The notes: generated by a model not told the origin, from the sequence alone. A DNA stretch of 64,000 nucleotides from Chloroflexota bacterium (GCA_028874175.1 JAPPLN010000113.1:44059-108058), one strand, 5' to 3'. Counted from the stretch's first letter, positions 19,501 through 29,982 are shown. Numbers and translations: made by a program.

Positions 19501-20301
19501 GGCGATCACATCCGCCGGCGCGTTTAAGCGCAGAGGCACGCCCACCGTGCCCACGCCGGCAGATACAACCAGTGGACGTCCGCGCACATACATCAAGCCG
19601 GAGGGTTGGGGCAAGCGGTGACGCGTGCGCAGAGTGAGCGGGCCGAAAAACGGAAGGGCAATTTGCCCACCGTGGGTGTGGCCGCTGAGCGTCAGGTCCA
19701 CACGACGCCGTTCCAGCCGAAATGCCGTGTCGGGGTTGTGGGCGGCGAGGATGGTAAAGACGGAAGGGTTCATGCCCTGAAACGCGGCGTCCAGGTCGCA
19801 CAGGCCCAGATGGGTATCGCCCGCCCCAACGATCTGCAGCGGGGCGCCGTCGACGGTGAGACGAACGGAGCGGTTGGTCAGCGTCTGAATGCCGTGCGCT
19901 GCCAGCGCTGCTTCCATATTGGGGAGCGACCGTGTCTCGTCGCGCAGCCAGCCTGGAGCCCGACCCTGCGGCTTGCCCAACGCATCGTGGTTGCCCCAGA
20001 CGGCAAAGGCGCCAAAGCGTGCGTCAATCCGTGCCAGGCGCTCGCCCACGTCGGATATGAAGCGCTCGTTCTCCACCAGGTCGCCAGCCGCGATCAGCAG
20101 ATCGGGACGAGCGCCGGCGAGTCCGTCAAGTGCGGTGAGCGAATCATGCGGTCGGTTACCTACATGCAGGTCTGAGACGAGCAGGATGCTGAGCGACTCA
20201 ATTGCCGCAGGCAGCCGAGCTGTGGGCAGCCGATGCTGAATCGTAGCTAGGGGCTGAAGGCCCAGAAAGAGTTCTTTCAGCAACTTCACGTTAGTCGGCA
20301 T
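19471..20301 (-). CDS. Metallophosphoesterase (YkuE-like)
   Basis: LLVSDLHVGN, AAGDLVEN, VWGNHDALG, LTLSGHTHGGQI. Confidence 0.9.
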   Translation of the reverse strand: MPTNVKLLKELFLGLQPLATIQHRLPTARLPAAIESLSILLVSDLHVGNRPHDSLTALDGLAGARPDLLIAAGDLVENERFISDVGERLARIDARFGAFAVWGNHDALGKPQGRAPGWLRDETRSLPNMEAALAAHGIQTLTNRSVRLTVDGAPLQIVGAGDTHLGLCDLDAAFQGMNPSVFTILAAHNPDTAFRLERRRVDLTLSGHTHGGQIALPFFGPLTLRTRHRLPQPSGLMYVRGRPLVVSAGVGTVGVPLRLNAPADVIALRLVRVGSH

Positions 20302-20420
20302 CTGGCCGACGGAACCGGTGCCGGCGGTGCGCCCTAAGCTCAGATGTCCGTAGTAACCCAGACATCCTCGGCCTGCGAGCCAGACTTCCGCCCATTAGTC
20401 TTGTGCTTTAACGACGGGCG

Positions 20421-21380
20421 CTAGACGGCTGGCACGTTCTGGTGTTCGCCCATGGCGCGGAACTTGGCGTAACGGGCGCTGACGAGGTCGTCGACGTTCT
20501 GGGCGCAGAGTTCCTGAAGCATGCGTGCCAGTTCGGCTCTGAGATTGGCGGCGGCGGTGTCGAAGTCGCGGTGCGCGCCGCCTTCGGGTTCGGGCACGAC
20601 GCGGTCGATGAGGCCGGCTCGCAGCAAGTCGGGAGCGGTTAAACCTAAAGCGGCGGCCGCTTCTTCGGCGTGGTCGGAGCTGCGCCAGATGATGGCGGCG
20701 GCGGCTTCGGGCGAGGCCACAGAGTAGATCGCGTGTTCCAGCATCAGCACCCGGTCGCCAACACCCAGGGCCAACGCGCCGCCGCTGCCGCCCTCCCCGA
20801 TGACCGTAACGATCACGGGCACTCGTAGCCGCGCCAGGCGGGCCATGTTCTCGGCGATGGCCCATGATTGGCCGCGCTTCTCGTCGTCAAGGGTCGGGCT
20901 GGCGCCGGGCGTGTCCAGGAAGGTCAGAACGGGCCGCCCAAAGCGTTCGGCCATGTCGAACAGGCGTAGGGCCTTGCGGAATCCCTCGGGATGGGCCATG
21001 CCGAAGTTGCGCTCGACGTTCTCGGCTGTACTCCGGCCCTTCTGGTGACCTACCACCATCACGCTGCGGCCCTCAAACGTGGCCAGCCCGGCAACGACCG
21101 AAGGATCGTCGGCGAAGCGGCGGTCGCCGTGCAGTTCGGTGAAGTCGGAGCAGAGGCGGTCAATGTAGTCCTGGGTGTGGGGACGCTGCGGGTGACGCGC
21201 CAACTGGACGCGCTGCCACGGGGTGAGGTGGGCAAAGATGTCGGCGGTGCGAGCCTCGAGCTCTAGTTGGAGGACGGCGAGTTCGCGCACGACATGGGAG
21301 TTCGAGTCCGCGCCGGCGTCGCGCTCCAGTTCGGCGATGTGGTCGCGGAGTTCGTCAAGGTCGCGCTCGAATTCAAGCAC
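20421..21380 (-). CDS. accA: Acetyl-CoA carboxylase carboxyltransferase subunit alpha
   Basis: WQRVQLARHPQRPHTQDYIDRL...MVVGHQKGR...LTFLDTPGA.. Confidence 0.95.
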   Translation of the reverse strand: MLEFERDLDELRDHIAELERDAGADSNSHVVRELAVLQLELEARTADIFAHLTPWQRVQLARHPQRPHTQDYIDRLCSDFTELHGDRRFADDPSVVAGLATFEGRSVMVVGHQKGRSTAENVERNFGMAHPEGFRKALRLFDMAERFGRPVLTFLDTPGASPTLDDEKRGQSWAIAENMARLARLRVPVIVTVIGEGGSGGALALGVGDRVLMLEHAIYSVASPEAAAAIIWRSSDHAEEAAAALGLTAPDLLRAGLIDRVVPEPEGGAHRDFDTAAANLRAELARMLQELCAQNVDDLVSARYAKFRAMGEHQNVPAV

Positions 21381-21395
21381 GGAGACGCTCTGTGC

Positions 21396-22286
21396 TCAGA
21401 CGCGAGCGGCCCTGGCAGCCATCGGCGCCGGAGCGGTCACGTGCGCGGGCGCAAGGTGACCGATCACGCGAGCCAAGGTCTCGCGCAGTTCGCGGCGTGG
21501 GACCACCAGGTCGATCATGCCCTGCCGAAGCACCCATTCGGTGGTGTGGTCTTCAACCGGCGCGCGGCGGCGCAGCGTGCCCTGCACGACGCGGGACCCA
21601 GCGAAGCGAATGGTTGCGCCAGGCTCACCGATGATGATGTCGGCTACGGCGGCGAAGCTGGCGGTGACTCCTGCCAGGGTAGGGTCGGCCATCACACAGA
21701 TGTGAGGGAGGCCGGCTTCGCCCAGGCGAGCGGCCGCCGCTGTCGTACGGGCCATCTGCATGAGCGCGAACAGGCCCTCGTCCTGGCGGGCCCCGCCGGA
21801 AGCGGTGACGGTGACGACCGGCAAACGGTGGCGGAGCGCGTGCTCGAAGAGCCGGGTGATCTTTTCGCCCGTGGCCGAGCCCATGCTGCCGGCGATGAAG
21901 CCGAATTCCATGACACCCAGCGCCACCGGCCGGCCTTGCAGCGGGCCGATGCCGCAGACAATCGCCTCATTACGTGAGGTGAGGGCACGGGCCTTGGCTA
22001 CGCGGTCGACATAGGAGCCGCTGGGTCGGCTGAATTCGAGCGGATCGGCTGCGGTAATGTCGGCGTCAATTTCTTGAAACCGACCTGGCTCGTCGAGCAG
22101 GAGGGCAATGCGTTCGGCGGCGTCGAGGCGGTCGTGGTAGTTGCACGTGGGGCACACGCGTAGCGCGGCCTCGTACTCAGGGCGGTAATGCATGCCGCCG
22201 CACTTGCGGCACGTAACCCAGAGGTCAACCGGGATATCCGGGTCGCTCTGCATTCCGCCGCGACGCCTGACGGCCATCCGGCGCAC
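21396..22286 (-). CDS. accD: Acetyl-CoA carboxylase carboxyltransferase subunit beta
   Basis: Zn-binding CRKCG...CPTCNYHDRL, GEKITRLFEHAL, TASGGARQDEGLFALMQMART. Confidence 0.94.
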   Translation of the reverse strand: MRRMAVRRRGGMQSDPDIPVDLWVTCRKCGGMHYRPEYEAALRVCPTCNYHDRLDAAERIALLLDEPGRFQEIDADITAADPLEFSRPSGSYVDRVAKARALTSRNEAIVCGIGPLQGRPVALGVMEFGFIAGSMGSATGEKITRLFEHALRHRLPVVTVTASGGARQDEGLFALMQMARTTAAAARLGEAGLPHICVMADPTLAGVTASFAAVADIIIGEPGATIRFAGSRVVQGTLRRRAPVEDHTTEWVLRQGMIDLVVPRRELRETLARVIGHLAPAHVTAPAPMAARAARV

Positions 22287-22361
22287 CCCTTACGCGCTTG
22301 GGAAGACGCGGCTTCCGGTGGGCGGGCCTCCCAGCCGCGAGATTGCCGGAGTATATCAGCG

Positions 22362-23165
22362 CTACAGGTGTAAATCGGGTGGATTCGAAGGAACATCCAA
22401 GCGTTCCTCGGGGGTACGCGCAAGAGCCAAAGCGCCCACCCAGACCGCGCCACGACGCCGCAATGCACGGGTTGCGGCCTCGATGGTCGCACCGGTTGTA
22501 GTGACGTCGTCCACCAGGAGGATCCGGGTTCCGGACAGCTTGCGCAGGGCGCGAAACGCGCCGCGAACGTTGTTGAGGCGGCGTGCGCGGGGCAACGAGG
22601 TCTGGGGCGGGGTGTCGCGCAGACGAATCAGCACGTTGCAGTCGAGTGGGCAGTCGAGGTGTCGCGCGATCTCGGCTGCGAGCAGCCGGCCCTGGTTGTA
22701 GCCGCGCTGCCGCTCGCGGCTGGCGGCCAGCGGTATGGGGACAACAAGGTTGACTTCCAGGTCGGACGGCAGCGCCGACATGGCGAGGGCGGCCAGGTCG
22801 GCGGCGAGGTAGCGCTTGTTGGCGTACTTGAAGTGGTGGACGGCGTTGAGGATTGGCGGGGTGTAGGCGTAGGGGACGTAGAGGTGGTCGACGCGGCGAC
22901 GCTCGAGGCGGCAGCGGGCGCATTGGTCGCCGTGGGTGAGCGGGCGAGTGCATTGGCGGCATTGCGGGTGGGGGAGGAGCGTGGCGGTTGCGAGGCAGGG
23001 TTGGCAAAGGGTGGCGCCGGGACGTCCGCAGGCGGAGCAGCGGGGAGGGAATAGGGCGGTGGCCAGGGCCCGGCTGGCGCTGCGGATGCCATCGGCGGCT
23101 GATTGGGCGAGGCCGCGGAGGACCGCCCCGCCCTGGATTCGGTCGGGCGGAGCGAGTCTCGCCAC
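22362..23165 (-). CDS. ComF family phosphoribosyltransferase-like protein
   Basis: CSACGRPGATLCQPC zinc finger, ILLVDDVTTTGATIEAATRALR PRPP motif. Confidence 0.92.
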   Translation of the reverse strand: MARLAPPDRIQGGAVLRGLAQSAADGIRSASRALATALFPPRCSACGRPGATLCQPCLATATLLPHPQCRQCTRPLTHGDQCARCRLERRRVDHLYVPYAYTPPILNAVHHFKYANKRYLAADLAALAMSALPSDLEVNLVVPIPLAASRERQRGYNQGRLLAAEIARHLDCPLDCNVLIRLRDTPPQTSLPRARRLNNVRGAFRALRKLSGTRILLVDDVTTTGATIEAATRALRRRGAVWVGALALARTPEERLDVPSNPPDLHL

Positions 23166-23183
23166 TACGCCACGCGCATTGGA

Positions 23184-25691
23184 CTAGCCAGGGGTACCCG
23201 CGGGACTCGGAGTGGTTTCGACGATGACGGGATTGCCGTCCTGCACGCGTAGTTCGAACTCGCGGCCCTCGGCCGACTCCTGCATGACGTGGTCGGTGAG
23301 CGGCTGGTCGACGTACTCACCGACCAGTTGCGCGATGGGACGTGCGCCGGCGTTGCGGCCCAGGGTGACGTTGACGATGTAGTCGAGTGCTTCGGACGTG
23401 ATGTGGAGCCGGATGCCGAGGTTCTCGGCGCGGAGGATGGCGTCCGAGAGCGTCCGACGCGCGATTTCCCGGATGTCCTCCTCTTCAAGCGCGCGGAAGA
23501 CGACGAGGCGGTCGAGCCGGTTCAGGAACTCGCCAGGGAGTTGGCGGCGGGCGTACTCGCGGATGCGGGCTTCGTAGGCGGTATGGCGGCGGGCGGAGAC
23601 AGAGGAGGATTCGAACCCGATGGAGGGTCCAGTGACCTGGTCGACGCCCAGATTCGAGGTAAGCACGACGATGGTGCTGCGGAAGTCGACGTGGCGGCCG
23701 TTGGCATCGGTGAGCAGGCCGTCCTCCATGATTTGCAACAGGACCTGCAGCGTGCGGGGATGGGCTTTCTCCACGTCGTCGAAGAGGACGACGGAGTACG
23801 GATTGCGGCGGACGGCTTCGGTGAGGCCGCCGGCTTCGTCGAAGCCGACATAGCCCGGCGGGGAGCCGATCAGCCGGGAGATGCTGTGGTACTCGGACAT
23901 TTCCGACATGTCGACGCGGACCAGGTTGTCGTCGGTGCCGCTGACGAACTGGGCCAGGGCCTTGGCGGTCTCGGTTTTGCCGACGCCGGATTCGCCGAGG
24001 AAAAGAAAAGACCCAATCGGACGGCGCTCGTCGCGCATGCCGGCCAGGGCGCGGCGCAGGGCGCGGCCGAGCTCGGCGAGGACGTCGTCCTGGCCGACGA
24101 CACGCTTCCGCAAGTCATCCTCCATGTGCAGGAAGCGATCGGATTCGTTTTCAGCCAGCGTGGGAAGCGGAACACCGATCCAGGAGGAGAGGACTTCGGC
24201 GACTTCGTGGGGGGTGATGACTGGTCGGTCCGTGCCGACTTCGGCTTCCCAGGCGGCGCGTTCGTCACGCAGTTCGTCGGCAACCTGGTCGCGCACCCGA
24301 CGCCTGGCGGCCGGGGGATGTGCCGGGTCATCGGGCGCCTCGGGCTCCGCCGCGATTTCGGCGTCAAGCTCCTTGATGCGTCGCAGGAGTTCGAGGATGC
24401 GGGTGGGTGGGGTCTGGCGCAGGACCTTGGCCCGGGCGGCGGCCTCGTCCACGAGGTCGATGGCCTTGTCGGGCAGTTGACGCGAGGTGACGTAGCGGCG
24501 GGACAGGTGCACGGAAGCGTCCACGGCATCGTCGGTGACCTCCACGCCGTGATACGACTCGTAGATCGGGCGCAGGGCCTTAAGGATTTCGATGGCATCT
24601 TCGTCGCTGGGTTCGTCGACGTCGATGGGCTGGAAGCGGCGGTTGAGGCTCTTGTCGTTGGCGATGTAGCGGCGGTATTCGCGCCAGGTGGTGGCTCCGA
24701 TGACCTGGACCTCGCCACGGGCCAGGTGGCCCTTGAGGAGGTTGGCGGCGTCAAGGGATCCGGCCGCACCGCCGGCGCCGATGACGGTGTGGAGCTCGTC
24801 GATGAAGAGGATCACGTCGCCGCTCTTGCGGACTTCGGCGATGAGTTGTTGAACGCGTTCCTCGAACTCGCCGCGGTACTTGGCGCCCGCGATCATGCCG
24901 GGGAGGCTGAGGGAGATGAGGCGCCGGTTTTCGAGCTCCTCGGGCACGTCGCCCTTGACGATGCGGTGGGCCAGACCTTCCACGATGGCCGTCTTGCCCA
25001 CGCCAGCGTCGCCTACGAGCACCGGGTTGTTCTTGGTTCGGCGCAGCAGGACCTCAATCGCGCGGTCCATCTCAAGCTGGCGGCCGATGACGGGGTCCAG
25101 ATCGCCGGTGCGGGCGGCGTTGGTGAAGTCGCTGCCGTATTCGGCCAGCATGCTGCGCGGCTTGCTGCGGCGGCCGCGCCCACGCCAGCGGCCGCGGCGA
25201 CGGCGGCCTCGGCCCGGTGAGCCGGGCTGGTAGGCAGCCTCGATGCGGCGGCGGAGGGAGCGGAACTCGACGCCGGCGGCGGCCAGCGCACCTGACGTCA
25301 AGCGTCCGGCGTTGGCCAGCGCACCGAGCAGCAGGTGCTCCGTGCCGATAAAGCGGACGCCCATGCGTTCGGCCTCCAGGGCGGCGGAGCGGAGGACGTT
25401 GCGGCCCTGGGCGGAGAGGGGACGGCGGCCGTCGTCTCGCGCATAGCCGGGAGGCAGGGTGTCGACGATTGCATCGCGGAGCGGTTCCAAGTCGATCCCG
25501 GAGTCGCGCAGGACGCGTGCGGCAGCGGTTTGGGGGAACTCGAGGATGGCGAGGAGGACGTGGCCGGGGCCGACGGCGTCGTGGCCCAGGCGGGCGGCTT
25601 CAAGCTCGGCGTGCTGGATGACACGACGACCGCGGCCGGTGAGGCGGCGGAGGTACTCGACCGGGGCGTATTCGTCGGGTTCGCGGTCCAC
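23184..25691 (-). CDS. clpC: ATP-dependent Clp protease ATP-binding subunit ClpC
   Basis: Clp-N repeats, two AAA+ modules: [33 protein letters not shown]. Confidence 0.95.
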   Translation of the reverse strand: MDREPDEYAPVEYLRRLTGRGRRVIQHAELEAARLGHDAVGPGHVLLAILEFPQTAAARVLRDSGIDLEPLRDAIVDTLPPGYARDDGRRPLSAQGRNVLRSAALEAERMGVRFIGTEHLLLGALANAGRLTSGALAAAGVEFRSLRRRIEAAYQPGSPGRGRRRRGRWRGRGRRSKPRSMLAEYGSDFTNAARTGDLDPVIGRQLEMDRAIEVLLRRTKNNPVLVGDAGVGKTAIVEGLAHRIVKGDVPEELENRRLISLSLPGMIAGAKYRGEFEERVQQLIAEVRKSGDVILFIDELHTVIGAGGAAGSLDAANLLKGHLARGEVQVIGATTWREYRRYIANDKSLNRRFQPIDVDEPSDEDAIEILKALRPIYESYHGVEVTDDAVDASVHLSRRYVTSRQLPDKAIDLVDEAAARAKVLRQTPPTRILELLRRIKELDAEIAAEPEAPDDPAHPPAARRRVRDQVADELRDERAAWEAEVGTDRPVITPHEVAEVLSSWIGVPLPTLAENESDRFLHMEDDLRKRVVGQDDVLAELGRALRRALAGMRDERRPIGSFLFLGESGVGKTETAKALAQFVSGTDDNLVRVDMSEMSEYHSISRLIGSPPGYVGFDEAGGLTEAVRRNPYSVVLFDDVEKAHPRTLQVLLQIMEDGLLTDANGRHVDFRSTIVVLTSNLGVDQVTGPSIGFESSSVSARRHTAYEARIREYARRQLPGEFLNRLDRLVVFRALEEEDIREIARRTLSDAILRAENLGIRLHITSEALDYIVNVTLGRNAGARPIAQLVGEYVDQPLTDHVMQESAEGREFELRVQDGNPVIVETTPSPAGTPG

Positions 25692-25706
25692 AGGGCTAGG
25701 GGCTCC

Positions 25707-25910
25707 TCAGAGGCTGATGGGGATCTGGTCGACGAGGTCTTGCAGACCCTCGCCGATGCTGTTGCCGAGGGAGGTGAGCACCACGATCAGGACGATGACG
25801 AAGACGGCGGTGACCAGGACGTAGCTGAGGACGCTGACGCCCGACCCCTCGGGCAGGTAGCGGCGCCCCGAATGGCGGGGCGTTCCGGTGGGATTGAGAT
25901 TGGCCGTCAC
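25707..25910 (-). CDS. Small single-TM protein, Flp-pilin-like hydrophobic segment (proposed GTG start)
   Basis: GSGVSVLSYVLVTAVFVIVLIVVLTSLGNSIGEGLQDLVDQ; GGAG 8 nt upstream of proposed GTG. Confidence 0.5.
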   Translation of the reverse strand: MTANLNPTGTPRHSGRRYLPEGSGVSVLSYVLVTAVFVIVLIVVLTSLGNSIGEGLQDLVDQIPISL

Positions 25911-26028
25911 ACCGGCTCCGAGGCTTGGCGGGACAGTGCCAGTGTAGACGGGCGGGGCGGTGGAGCGCGTGCCGGGGCTGGCGATGGGTGGCGTCCGGAG
26001 CGTCGAATTCGGGGGTCTCGCGCGCAAT

Positions 26029-26052
26029 AAGAGTTTTTTCCAAAAAACTCTT
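26029..26052. repeat. AT-rich perfect inverted repeat AAGAGTTTTTT-CC-AAAAAACTCTT
   Basis: 11-bp perfect stem read directly. Confidence 0.9.
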
Positions 26053-26551
26053 GAGGCGACGCGGGGCGCATTTTTGCGGGGTTTGGGGCGCGTCGGGGGC
26101 CGGGGTGGCGACTGGCCTACGCGGGTCGGATGGATGGCGCGGCGGGGCGGTTTGGGGGTTGGTGGGCGAGGCGTGGCGGAAGGACGGCCGCGGGTGACGA
26201 GATCGGGGCGAGAGGTGGGCATTTGGGGTGGGTTGCGAGACTTACTCAGATAGAGTACGATAGTGAGAGGCTGGAGTCAAAGTTGTGGTTGGCACCGATT
26301 GGTGCGGGATGGGGCGGGATGCGGGGCTAGTGGCGAGTGGCTAGTGGTTTGTGGTTGGTGGAGAGTCGAAGAGGGCGGGTGCGGGGCTGATTGGGGCGGT
26401 GGGTCTAATCGGGGCCGGTGATGGCGGAGGCCGGCATTGACGTCAATGCCGGCAATGCAATCAGTGCATGCGTTGCTGGCAGTGGGGGCGAGGATGGCTT
26501 TGTCAGCGACGCCGTCGGCGGGCACAGAAAGGCGGTGGTGGTTCGACACTG

Positions 26552-26693
26552 CCCCTGCTTCGGCAAGCTCAGGGCAGGCTCTGCGTCGGTCGACGGGATG
26601 ACTGAGGGCCGGGGCGCGGGGTGGGTGGACGGCTTGGGCGTGGTACCGGCAATCAAGGATTCCAGGCTGCTCGCAGCCTGGGTCACCGGGCAG
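26552..26693. repeat. Dispersed intergenic repeat, copy A, containing palindrome CCAGGCTGCTCGCAGCCTGG (26662-26681)
   Basis: Aligns through its length with 28707-28841. Confidence 0.75.
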
Positions 26694-26898
26694 AAACCGG
26701 CAATGACCGCTTCGCTGCGCTCCCCGCCAGTCTTGTTGGCGAGGATCCGCGTCGGGGCGAGTTGTTCAAACGCGGTGGAGGCCGTCGACCAGCATCGCAA
26801 CCGCCAAGTCAATGGGTGCCCCGGCTCTTAGGCGGCGCTGATCCTGACTAGCCGCTATTGGTCCTTGATCGCATCGGTGAATGTCACGCGTACTGGAT

Positions 26899-28467
26899 TC
26901 AGCCAGCCAATCCGCTCTTTGTTCCTTCCCAAACCAGCGCCTTCTCAATTGTCCAGTTGCCATTGGCATCGGCCCGCGCGGCGAGAACCGTACATCTTGT
27001 AGCGGGCGGGGGAGGAGCTCTAGCAACGACGTTGCTCGCGTAGACAAATTGACCCTGCGCTGGACTCATAAGAAGGTCTTTGGCATTTTCTGAGCCTTCA
27101 CACCCTGAGCCAGCACCGTGACCAGAAGCTTCACTCACTTTGAACCATCCGTCCCTGACCTGAACGGGGTTCGCATCGAAGCTTATGTTGATACTTACAT
27201 ATCGAGTTTCGTATACCTCGTTCTCTTTCTCGTAGACGATGCCCAGGCCGTCAACAGCGACCGCGAATCCGCGCACCCTGGTCTTGGTGAACTCGGGCAT
27301 CTTGCAGCCAGATCCTTTCGCAATCATCACTCCGGAGCTGCAAATCACGTCGCTTGGCGGTGCGGGGGGCCGGCCAGGCTGCGTTGGCGGGGACGTGGCT
27401 TCTCCGCTAAAGTTGCTGCCCCAGCATCGAATTGACCCGTCGGCCAGCAACCCACAGGCATGATCTTTCCCAGCCCCAATGTCCAGAAACTTCTGAGTCG
27501 ACGGTATCGTCGGAATGTACCAATCCTGATCTGAGTCTGGACTTACAGGCGAACATCCTGCGGAGCCGTCCGGCCGGATACCGCAAACGAAGCCACGGTA
27601 TCCGACGTCCCAACTGCCGCCCATGTATCGGAGCTTGTCGCCAGGAAGGACGCCGTAGTCGGGCCCCTGGTCCCAGTCAAGACAGACGATATCCCCCGCA
27701 ACATTGAGATCGCAGAGGTTGCCTCGGCTTAGTGCGACCAGATTGTCCCGTCGCGGAGGTTGGGGTGCTTGCAGTTCGAGTCCATTGTTCCAGCAATGCG
27801 TCGAGCCGTCCGGTCTAAGGCCACAGGAATGGGCGGCCATGCTAAAGATCGAGACAAACGTTTCGCTTGGCGGCGACCACCGATCAATGCGGGCTCCAGG
27901 TCTGGTGCCCCAGCAAATCGCGGCGCCGTCTTCCCGCAGGCCGCAAACGTGATACCCGCCGGAGTTAATCGCCACAAGCCGCTCATCTAGCAATGACGTG
28001 GCTCTGTGGCCTCGGTATCCCCAGCGGCCCCAACAGAGGGCCGCGCCGTCGGCACGCAGCCCGCAGGTGTGCTCGGCACCGGCGCTTATGGCCACAAATC
28101 GTTCGTCGACAGGTGCCGCCAACTGGCCCTGGCTGTCCTCACCCCAGCAAAGTGCTCGTCCGTCTTCCCGAAGGGCGCAGTTGTGGTGTTCCCCAACACT
28201 CAGGGCAATGAAGCGTTCGCGGTTCGCAGGGGCGGTTCCATCAAGAGTCTTCGCCCGCCCGGACATCGCATCCAATCCCGTGGCGGCAACTGGCGCCAGG
28301 GTGGCAGGTGGCGGCGGGGGTGCGTCCTCCGACGTGCAGGTCATCCCAGCCAGAGCGAAGGCCGACAGCATGAGGACGACGACGATGGCCGCCCGACCCG
28401 ATCGCGCGAGGATCCCCAATTCAGCCTTTCCCAGGCTCAAACGCAGACTCCTCCAACGGTTAGGCAA
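26899..28467 (-). CDS. Exported RCC1-repeat-type beta-propeller protein
   Basis: Hydrophobic N-terminus; repeated HxCxLRxDGxxxCWG units. Confidence 0.82.
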   Translation of the reverse strand: MPNRWRSLRLSLGKAELGILARSGRAAIVVVLMLSAFALAGMTCTSEDAPPPPPATLAPVAATGLDAMSGRAKTLDGTAPANRERFIALSVGEHHNCALREDGRALCWGEDSQGQLAAPVDERFVAISAGAEHTCGLRADGAALCWGRWGYRGHRATSLLDERLVAINSGGYHVCGLREDGAAICWGTRPGARIDRWSPPSETFVSIFSMAAHSCGLRPDGSTHCWNNGLELQAPQPPRRDNLVALSRGNLCDLNVAGDIVCLDWDQGPDYGVLPGDKLRYMGGSWDVGYRGFVCGIRPDGSAGCSPVSPDSDQDWYIPTIPSTQKFLDIGAGKDHACGLLADGSIRCWGSNFSGEATSPPTQPGRPPAPPSDVICSSGVMIAKGSGCKMPEFTKTRVRGFAVAVDGLGIVYEKENEVYETRYVSINISFDANPVQVRDGWFKVSEASGHGAGSGCEGSENAKDLLMSPAQGQFVYASNVVARAPPPPATRCTVLAARADANGNWTIEKALVWEGTKSGLAG

Positions 28468-28706
28468 AGGTTGCTCAAGGCCGAAGAAGGTATTAGCGGG
28501 CGTCCAGTGTGTTTAATTCGCGATACGTGATCAACGGCATCGACTCGCAGGTTGGTGCGGCGGTGCGGCGAGTGAGGAGTTTGTAGAGGCGCCGCGGGTG
28601 GGCTGCCTGGCATTGGAGAGCGCATTGGGGTTTGGGGCAGTGGCTGACTTGTGGGCGAGGGACGATAGATCGAATGGCGACTGGTGACGGCGAGTGCTGC
28701 TGGGTT

Positions 28707-28841
28707 CCCCTTCGGCAAGCTCAGGGTCGGCTCTCTGTGGACGCCGGGAAGACGGAGGGACGGGGCGGGGTGGTTGGGCGGCTTGGGGGTGGTGCCGGCG
28801 ATCGTGGGTCCCAGGCTGCGCGCAGCCTGGGCCACGGGGCA
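28707..28841. repeat. Dispersed intergenic repeat, copy B, containing perfect 20-nt palindrome CCAGGCTGCGCGCAGCCTGG (28811-28830)
   Basis: Aligns with copy A; shared ttcggcaagctcaggg...ggctct and ggcttggg.gtggt.ccggc blocks. Confidence 0.75.
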
Positions 28842-28890
28842 CGGTTCTCCGACGGACTCTGGACCGGCTCACCACGAACAGGGGTGCGCG

Positions 28891-28952
28891 GAAGAGGGGC
28901 GGGTCGGAGACGCCGCCCCCATTCGGCAAGCTCAGGGCAGGCTCTACGAAAG
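28891..28952. repeat. Partial copy of same repeat family with hairpin GGGGCGG...CCGCCCC then cattcggcaagctcagggcaggctct
   Basis: Shared with 26557-26582 and 32155-32193. Confidence 0.65.
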
Positions 28953-29022
28953 ATGGGGCCGGGGACGTCGGGGATGGCTGGAGCGGAAGTGGTGGGTGGT
29001 TGGTGGGGAGCGGGGAGGGTGG

Positions 29023-29442
29023 CTATGGGTAGTCCCAGGGGTTGACGATGTGGATGTCCATCCCCTGGAAGTCCCGGATGTTGCGGGTGGCGATGGCCAA
29101 GGCGTGGGCTTTGGCTGTCCCGGCGATGAGGGCGTCGCCGACGTCGACGGTCCGCCCGGCGTGGCGGGCCTGTGCCTGGAGCTCGGCTGCCCAGCGAGCG
29201 CCGGAGAGATCCAGGGACAACAGCCGATCGTCAAAGGCGGCGAGGATATCCGCGTGCAAGGCGCGCAACCTGGCCAAGCGCCGACCCTGGGGAAGGGTGG
29301 CAAGGCCGTATTCCATCTCGTACACGACGACGGACGACAGCCATAGGTCGCCCTGGTCGTCGAGAAACCGGACCACCCGCGAATCAGGATCGTCTTTGGT
29401 CAATTCGGAGATGACGTTGGTGTCGAGGAGGAATCCCGTCAA
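29023..29442 (-). CDS. PIN-domain VapC-like toxin
   Basis: MTGFLLDTNVISELTKDDPD, DVGDALIAGTAKAHALAIATRNIRDF. Confidence 0.9.
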   Translation of the reverse strand: MTGFLLDTNVISELTKDDPDSRVVRFLDDQGDLWLSSVVVYEMEYGLATLPQGRRLARLRALHADILAAFDDRLLSLDLSGARWAAELQAQARHAGRTVDVGDALIAGTAKAHALAIATRNIRDFQGMDIHIVNPWDYP

Positions 29443-29717
29443 CGCTCGTCTTCCTCTGAAAAGGGAATGGGCCTGTTGGAACGCCGGTCACGGGGGATTT
29501 CCCAGTTCAGGCCCCTGGGCACGTTTTCGACCAGCCATTGGCCCAAGTGTTTTTCGGGAGGCGACTTTTCCTGCCAGACGCGCTCAGGCACGACGACGAA
29601 GGGCCGGCGCAGACCGATGCGCTGGGGGCCCTCCTCTTCCGCCAGCCGGAGAACCTCGGACAGCTTGGCCTTGGCCTCGGCGACGGTCCAGGTGCGTTGC
29701 GATACGGAGGGATCCAT
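29439..29717 (-). CDS. Phd/YefM-like antitoxin
   Basis: TWTVAEAKAKLSEVLRLAEEEGPQRI...PFVVVPERVW; 4-nt overlap with downstream PIN toxin. Confidence 0.85.
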   Translation of the reverse strand: MDPSVSQRTWTVAEAKAKLSEVLRLAEEEGPQRIGLRRPFVVVPERVWQEKSPPEKHLGQWLVENVPRGLNWEIPRDRRSNRPIPFSEEDER

Positions 29718-29744
29718 TACCGATGCTCTTGTGAAATTTCAGAC

Positions 29745-29761
29745 TAGTCTATTGTAGACTA
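29745..29761. promoter_or_regulatory. Candidate TA operator TAGTCTA-TTG-TAGACTA (perfect inverted repeat)
   Basis: Directly upstream of antitoxin start at 29717; shares GACTAGTCTA with 32987-32996. Confidence 0.6.
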
Positions 29762-29982
29762 TGCGGTTCCCAAGCGCTCAGCGCGACACCCCCCGGGGAG
29801 CGCTCCCGGGATCGAGCCTTGGGGCGGGTGATTCGCTGCAGCCGGCGCCAGTGCTCGATGGGGACGAGTACGGATTTCTCGACGCCGGGCCCGGTAACGA
29901 TCTGCGGCCCTTCAGCGAGGCTGGTCTCGAGCAGTTCGCTGAAACGCGTCATGGCCTCCTGTGCCTGCCAGACTTCGCTCAT
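29749..29982 (-). pseudogene. Orphan/decayed Phd-family antitoxin, paralogue of 32677-32937
   Basis: First ~53 aa (MSEVWQAQEAMTRFSELLETSLAEGPQIVTGPGVEKSVLVPIEHWRRLQRITRP) match the intact copy, then diverge; no cognate toxin adjacent. Confidence 0.65.

Noticed and set aside
23289-25220. 643-aa ORF antisense to clpC
   Set aside because: Shadow ORF caused by high-GC codon bias; clpC has unambiguous family motifs and the antisense translation is low-complexity.
26300-26400. G-rich agtggcgagtggctagtggtttgtggttggtgg stretch as CRISPR or VNTR
   Set aside because: Degenerate low-complexity sequence without regular repeat/spacer periodicity.
26405-28929. ORFs within the repeat regions (e.g. 26405-26812, 28437-28835, 28632-29045)
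   Set aside because: They translate the dispersed repeat (…AGTTPKP…LSLPKG…), a familiar artefact of repeats with open frames, not genes.
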